A DNA stretch of 9,141 nucleotides. Source: Candidatus Omnitrophota bacterium (lineage in GTDB: Bacteria; Omnitrophota; Gorgyraeia; Zapsychrales; JANLHA01). The stretch lies in assembly GCA_023247815.1 (NCBI GenBank), contig JAHFFS010000042.1, forward strand, positions 1 through 9,141. The letters run 5' to 3'. Under the pieces are notes generated by a model. It was not told the origin of the DNA. It saw nothing but the letters and a program-made list of their open reading frames with translations, and made no database searches. Below are positions 5,813-9,141 of this stretch, piece after piece. A program made the translations under genes and the position numbers. How positions within the stretch are numbered: the stretch's first letter is position 1; every line of letters starts with the position of its first letter.

Positions 5813-7213
5813 ATGTTGCACGCTCAAGCCCAATCCTACCTCAATTCTTTTATCAATTACGAACGAAATCTTGCTGAGTTAAAACAGGCGAATATTAAGC
5901 TCGACCGGATGCACCGGCTGATGGAGCAGTTGTCCGATCCTCAGCGAAAATTCCGTTGTCTGCACGTGGCTGGCACTAAGGGCAAGGGCTCAACCTGTCA
6001 CTTCATAGCTTTTCTTTTAAGGGCGGCGGGGTTTCGGGTAGGGCTCTATACTTCTCCGCATTTGCATGATGTCCGAGAACGGATACGGATCCTACAACCG
6101 AACAGCAGTCCCGTGGATCCGCACTCGGTGGAAGGATGCATTTCGACGGAGGCGTTTGAGCGGTGTCTGCGTCAGGAACTTTATCCTCATTTGGAGAATT
6201 GGCGCGAGACCGAGTTGGGAACACTGAGTTATTTTGAAGTGTTAACCGCATTGGCTTTTTATTATTTTTATCAGCAACGGGTTGATTTCGCGGTTTTTGA
6301 GACCGGGTTGGGCGGACGACTTGACGCGACAAACGTGGTCCACGCCGAGGTTTGTGGTATTACGCCCATTGGTTTAGAACACACCGAGCAGCTGGGCGAC
6401 ACCTTGGGTGCCATAGCTCAAGAAAAAGCAGCGATCATCAAGGACGCAACACAAAGGGTCGTGATCGCCCCACAAACTCAAGAAGCGTTGAGTGTTATTC
6501 AAGACCACTGTGATCAAGTGGGGGCAAAATATTTTACCGTGGGAGAAAATATTCGGTTTTTGATCAATGCTTCTGCGAAATCAGAAAATTCTTTTTCCTT
6601 TTATCAGGGGGACCAACAATATTCTGATTTGACCATTCCGCTCGCCGGTGAACATCAGATCCTGAACGCAGTGACGGCGCTGGGAATGATTCAGGCCTTG
6701 AATTTGAATGAGCAGGGTTTTCGTCAAGAGAGCATTCAAGAGGGTCTTCGGCAGACGTTCATTGCCGGACGGTTTGAAAAGTTGAGTTTGGATGGACAAG
6801 AGGTGATCCTTGATTGCGCCCACACCCCAGAATCCATACAGATGCTATTAAAAACTTTTGAAAGTCTTTACGGTCGAACCCCGGGAATCTTTTTGTTAGG
6901 GTTTTCCAAAGATAAAAGGATCGAGGCGATGTGTCGGTTGATTGCCCCATTCGCAAAAAGGGTCATTTGGACAAAAGCGGCTCATCCCCGCGCCGCGCAT
7001 TTACCGACGGAACAGCTTAAGATTTTTTTTCAAGGGAGCATTGTTCAGTCCACTGAAAATTCAGAACAGGCCCTTGCCCAGGCTATTTCAAATTGCGGCA
7101 GGGATGATCGGATCGTTGTCACCGGATCCATGTATTTGGTCGGAGAGGTTCGAGAGAAAATTCTTACAAGTTGCAAGTCGCAAGTCGCAAGTCTCAAGAA
7201 AAAAAATGCTTGA
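5813..7213 (+). CDS. folC: Folylpolyglutamate synthase / dihydrofolate synthase
   Basis: A 466-residue Mur-ligase-family enzyme that adds glutamate to folates, and in many bacteria also to dihydropteroate, with ATP. Motifs in order are the P-loop GTKGKGS (54-60), YTSPHLHDVRERI (79-91), SYFEVLTALAFYYF (139-152), ETGLGGRLDATNVV (163-176), IGLEHTEQLGDTL (186-198) with EKAAIIK (204-210), LAGEHQILNAVTALG (278-291), AGRFE (318-322), LDCAHTPES (333-341) and GSMYLVGEVRE (438-448). The loop usually written G-x-DHT has Glu in place of Asp. The ATG at 5813 puts HAQAQSYLNSFINYE at the family position; a TTG at 5801 overlapping the purH stop would add four residues. Neither start has a clear RBS. The last 14 residues (TSCKSQVASLKKKNA) are encoded mainly by a heptanucleotide repeat cluster, so they are probably a recent extension rather than functional sequence. 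Confidence 0.94.
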   Translation: MLHAQAQSYLNSFINYERNLAELKQANIKLDRMHRLMEQLSDPQRKFRCLHVAGTKGKGSTCHFIAFLLRAAGFRVGLYTSPHLHDVRERIRILQPNSSPVDPHSVEGCISTEAFERCLRQELYPHLENWRETELGTLSYFEVLTALAFYYFYQQRVDFAVFETGLGGRLDATNVVHAEVCGITPIGLEHTEQLGDTLGAIAQEKAAIIKDATQRVVIAPQTQEALSVIQDHCDQVGAKYFTVGENIRFLINASAKSENSFSFYQGDQQYSDLTIPLAGEHQILNAVTALGMIQALNLNEQGFRQESIQEGLRQTFIAGRFEKLSLDGQEVILDCAHTPESIQMLLKTFESLYGRTPGIFLLGFSKDKRIEAMCRLIAPFAKRVIWTKAAHPRAAHLPTEQLKIFFQGSIVQSTENSEQALAQAISNCGRDDRIVVTGSMYLVGEVREKILTSCKSQVASLKKKNA

Positions 7214-7270
7214 AACTTGAAACTTGCGACTTGTAATACTTGAGACTTGCAACTTGAGACTTGCGACTTA
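7167..7270. repeat. Heptanucleotide repeat cluster in both orientations
   Basis: Left arm: CAAGTTG, CAAGTCG, CAAGTCG, CAAGTCT and a final CAAG (7167-7198), in perfect 7-base register. After an A-rich spacer (7199-7208) the orientation flips: CTTGAAA, CTTGAAA, CTTGCGA and CTTGTAA (7209-7236). After two extra bases come CTTGAGA, CTTGCAA, CTTGAGA, CTTGCGA and CTTA (7239-7270). The 17-mer at 7182-7198 is the exact reverse complement of 7253-7269, and 7167-7178 is the exact reverse complement of 7245-7256. A transcript could therefore fold into long alternative hairpins. The left arm lies inside folC, the right arm fills the folC-mnmE gap, and the end touches the mnmE leader. It could be a dispersed intergenic repeat; its function is unknown. 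Confidence 0.9.
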
Positions 7271-7290
7271 CTATGTATCAATACCAAGGA

Positions 7291-8688
7291 ATGGAAGATA
7301 CAATTGTCGCCATTGCGACGGCCACAGGTCCCAGTGGTATCGGGATCGTGCGGATGAGCGGGAACAAAGCGTTCGCTATTGCCGACGCGGTTTTTAAACC
7401 GGCCCGGGACGATGCTCCCAAGCCCTCGGTCTGCAAAACCCACACGATTCACTACGGTCACATTGTTGAGCGGCAGAAGACCCGCGTTGGAGAGATCATC
7501 GATGAGGTTTTGTTGACTGTGCTGCGCGCGCCCCGAACCTATACTGGCGAGGATATCATCGAAATCAATTGTCATGGCGGACGGGTTGTTTTACAAAATG
7601 TTTTGGCGCTTCTGCTAAGGAAAGGAGCCCGTCTGGCGGAGCCGGGAGAATTTACCAAACGCGCTTTTTTAAACGGCCGCATGGATTTGACTCAGGCCGA
7701 AGCGGTCTTAGACATGATCCACGCGAAGACCAACGCTTTGCTGAGAGTGACGACACAGCAATTGAAAGGAGCGTTGGCCTCGGAGTTGGAAAGCATTCGG
7801 GAAGATTTGATGAATGTTTATATTGAGTTGGAGGCCTTGGTTAATTTTCCGGAAGATGATGTGGACAATCAAACGCAGAAAAAATTTTTCAAATCAGTCA
7901 AAGGGGCTTTGGAGCGGGTCAACCATTTGCTGAAATCCAGCCGCAAAGGCCGCCTATTAAGAGAAGGGATCCGCATTGTGTTGTGCGGAAAGCCCAATGT
8001 CGGAAAATCATCGCTTTTGAATGCCTTGCTCAAACAGCCGCGAGCCATTGTCAGTGAGGTGGCGGGAACGACCCGCGATACCATTGAGGAAACAGCTCAG
8101 ATCCAAGGGATCCCGATCCAATTGGTCGATACCGCCGGGATTCTTACCCCGCGCGATTTCATTGAAGAAGAAGCGGTCAAACGTAGCCGTTTGAGCATGA
8201 AGTCGGCGGATTTGGTTTTGTTGATATTGGACAACAGTCAGGAACTGTCCGTGGAAGATTTTCAGATCATGGAGAACATCAAAGACCAGGCGTTGTTTGT
8301 TGTCTTGAATAAATCCGATCTTAAAAAGCGGCTGGCCGGGGTAGAATTGAAAAAGCGGTTGCCGGGAAAAAAGTATTTGAAGGTCTCCGTTTTAAAAGCA
8401 AAAGGGATCCAAGAATTGGAAGACGCGATTTGTCAGCATGCCCTTCAAGGGGAGGCCTTTGAGCATGGGGAAGGGTTGCTGCTCACAAATTTACGGCACA
8501 TCCAGACCTTAGAGCAGTGCCGAGAGAAATTGCAAAGGGCGTGCGGGCATTTGCAGAAAAAATTGTCGATTGAGTTTGTTTCCGACGACGTTAAACTGGC
8601 CGTGAATGATTTGGACAATGTCACCGGCCGCAATATTGACCAAGATCTGTTAGACCGTATTTTTTCTCATTTTTGCATCGGTAAATAG
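7291..8688 (+). CDS. mnmE: tRNA uridine-5-carboxymethylaminomethyl modification GTPase
   Basis: A 465-residue GTPase that works with MnmG to modify the wobble uridine (U34) of certain tRNAs, using a one-carbon unit from a folate. The N-terminal folate-binding domain begins MEDTIVAIATATGPSGIGIV and contains PRTYTGEDIIEINCHGG (81-97) and EPGEFTKRAFLNGRMDL (117-133). The G domain inserted in the helical domain has GKPNVGKS (G1, 233-240), GTTRDT (259-264, switch I), DTAG (280-283), NKSD (340-343) and a G5-like SVLKAKG (366-372). The C-terminus FCIGK (461-465) carries the conserved Cys. The ATG at 7291 matches the usual M-DTI family start. An ATG at 7273 would add six residues and a TTG at 7261 ten. 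AAGGA directly touches the 7291 ATG, too close for a normal RBS, so the start is uncertain. Confidence 0.96.
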   Translation: MEDTIVAIATATGPSGIGIVRMSGNKAFAIADAVFKPARDDAPKPSVCKTHTIHYGHIVERQKTRVGEIIDEVLLTVLRAPRTYTGEDIIEINCHGGRVVLQNVLALLLRKGARLAEPGEFTKRAFLNGRMDLTQAEAVLDMIHAKTNALLRVTTQQLKGALASELESIREDLMNVYIELEALVNFPEDDVDNQTQKKFFKSVKGALERVNHLLKSSRKGRLLREGIRIVLCGKPNVGKSSLLNALLKQPRAIVSEVAGTTRDTIEETAQIQGIPIQLVDTAGILTPRDFIEEEAVKRSRLSMKSADLVLLILDNSQELSVEDFQIMENIKDQALFVVLNKSDLKKRLAGVELKKRLPGKKYLKVSVLKAKGIQELEDAICQHALQGEAFEHGEGLLLTNLRHIQTLEQCREKLQRACGHLQKKLSIEFVSDDVKLAVNDLDNVTGRNIDQDLLDRIFSHFCIGK

Positions 8689-9141
8689 GATGGAGTATGG
8701 GAGGAAGAGAATGGATAAGGCAATGCCTTTTTTCCCATTTCGGAAACCTCATCAAAGAAATTTTTGTCGTTCACGAGGTCGATGAGTTTGGGATTGTTGA
8801 CCAATTCAGAGAGGTCATGACTTTTCAACTGTTGTTGGATTTCGGGATCTTCAAGCAAGGATTGTAATTTTTTATTGGTAAGAAGGGATTGATAACGATT
8901 GTTTTTTGTGTCCTCTTGCGACACTGAAAAGTCTTTGAGGCTGGCTATGTGATCGAGGAGATTTTGCGTCAACGGAAGACGGTTCAAAAGATCATTGTTC
9001 ATATAAAAAAATGTTTTCGATGCTTTGACGTCTTCCTGCAGGTCCCCAAGACCCAGCCGTTGCATCGGCAGAAGGGCCATGCACAAGAGGACCAATATCA
9101 AGACGCTGCCTTTCCAGGCCAGGCTTAGCATGGCCCCCAAA
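8667..9141 (-). CDS. Membrane protein C-terminal part, possibly CvpA-like, with short helical repeats
   Basis: A reading frame of at least 157 residues that stays open to the window edge, so the gene probably starts outside (an internal ATG exists at 9131). Numbering is from 9140. A hydrophobic segment, SVLILVLLCMALLP (12-25), should span the membrane. Together with the following GDLQEDVKASKTFFYMNNDLLNRLP it resembles the last helix and tail of CvpA (colicin V production) family proteins; this is a tentative reading. The rest is charged and helical, with related units built on LQSLLEDPEIQQQL (92-105), LSELVNNPKLIDLV (110-123) and NDKNFFDEV (124-132). These resemble the DP/NP short repeats of STI1-type domains. 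The end is rich in Pro and Ser. The gene converges on mnmE and the two coding regions overlap by 22 bases, with no room for a terminator between them. Confidence 0.65.
   Translation of the reverse strand, partial: LGAMLSLAWKGSVLILVLLCMALLPMQRLGLGDLQEDVKASKTFFYMNNDLLNRLPLTQNLLDHIASLKDFSVSQEDTKNNRYQSLLTNKKLQSLLEDPEIQQQLKSHDLSELVNNPKLIDLVNDKNFFDEVSEMGKKALPYPFSSSHTPSYLPMQK

Noticed and set aside
7167..7270. CRISPR array reading of the repeat cluster
   Set aside because: The unit is only 7 bases with no unique spacers, and both orientations occur; there are no cas genes.
7045..7575. A 176-codon - strand frame across the repeat array
   Set aside because: The open frame is produced by the repeat (SQVSSCKSQVLQVAS-like translation) and by antisense of folC and mnmE; no independent coding evidence.
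1..9141. Frequent GGATCC sites (nine seen by eye) as a restriction or methylation signal
   Set aside because: They mostly arise from common Gly/Ile/Asp codon pairs such as GGG-ATC-C and GAT-CC; without a genome-wide count there is no basis for a claim.

Overview
The window holds seven complete protein genes and two gene fragments cut by its ends. All lie on the + strand except the last one at the right edge. The gene families are bacterial: Nth, an ATP-grasp ligase, lysine 2,3-aminomutase, P-II, ribosomal protein S21, PfpI/DJ-1, PurH, FolC and MnmE. G+C looks moderate and even, coding is dense, and no transposase, phage gene, tRNA, rRNA or CRISPR array is visible. The mixture recalls uncultured Gram-negative lineages such as Candidatus Omnitrophota. 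That placement is an impression from the protein sequences, not a demonstrated result.

Left part (1-3034): the 3' portion of an endonuclease III gene (nth), then a candidate sigma-70-type promoter at 707-735. After it come two abutting genes with zero spacing and good Shine-Dalgarno sites: an ATP-grasp ligase of the D-Ala-D-Ala ligase superfamily and a lysine 2,3-aminomutase (kamA). KamA keeps the residues that bind lysine, PLP and the iron-sulfur cluster. The ligase keeps ATP-grasp features but has lost several residues that define true D-Ala-D-Ala ligases. The pair may make and use beta-lysine, which is inference.

Middle part (3035-4229): a P-II signal protein 12 residues shorter than usual because most of its T-loop is missing. 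It is followed by a promoter (TTGACT-N17-TAAGAT) and a 53-residue S21 gene (rpsU) whose stop codon sits inside a stem-loop. A PfpI/DJ-1 family protein comes next.

Right part (4245-8688): purH, folC and mnmE in tight succession, three genes tied to folate one-carbon chemistry. PurH uses 10-formyl-THF, FolC polyglutamylates folates, and MnmE uses a THF-bound one-carbon unit to modify tRNA. Between folC and mnmE lies a cluster of about 13 heptanucleotide repeats (CAAGTNN, then the inverted form CTTGNNA). It encodes the last residues of FolC and runs almost to the mnmE start. At the right edge, converging on mnmE with a 22-bp overlap, is the C-terminal part of a membrane protein that may be CvpA-like, with a tail of short DP/NP helical repeats.

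No gene-free stretch exceeds 300 bases. The longest gaps are 648-760 (promoter plus AT-rich sequence) and 3338-3481 (rpsU promoter and leader).
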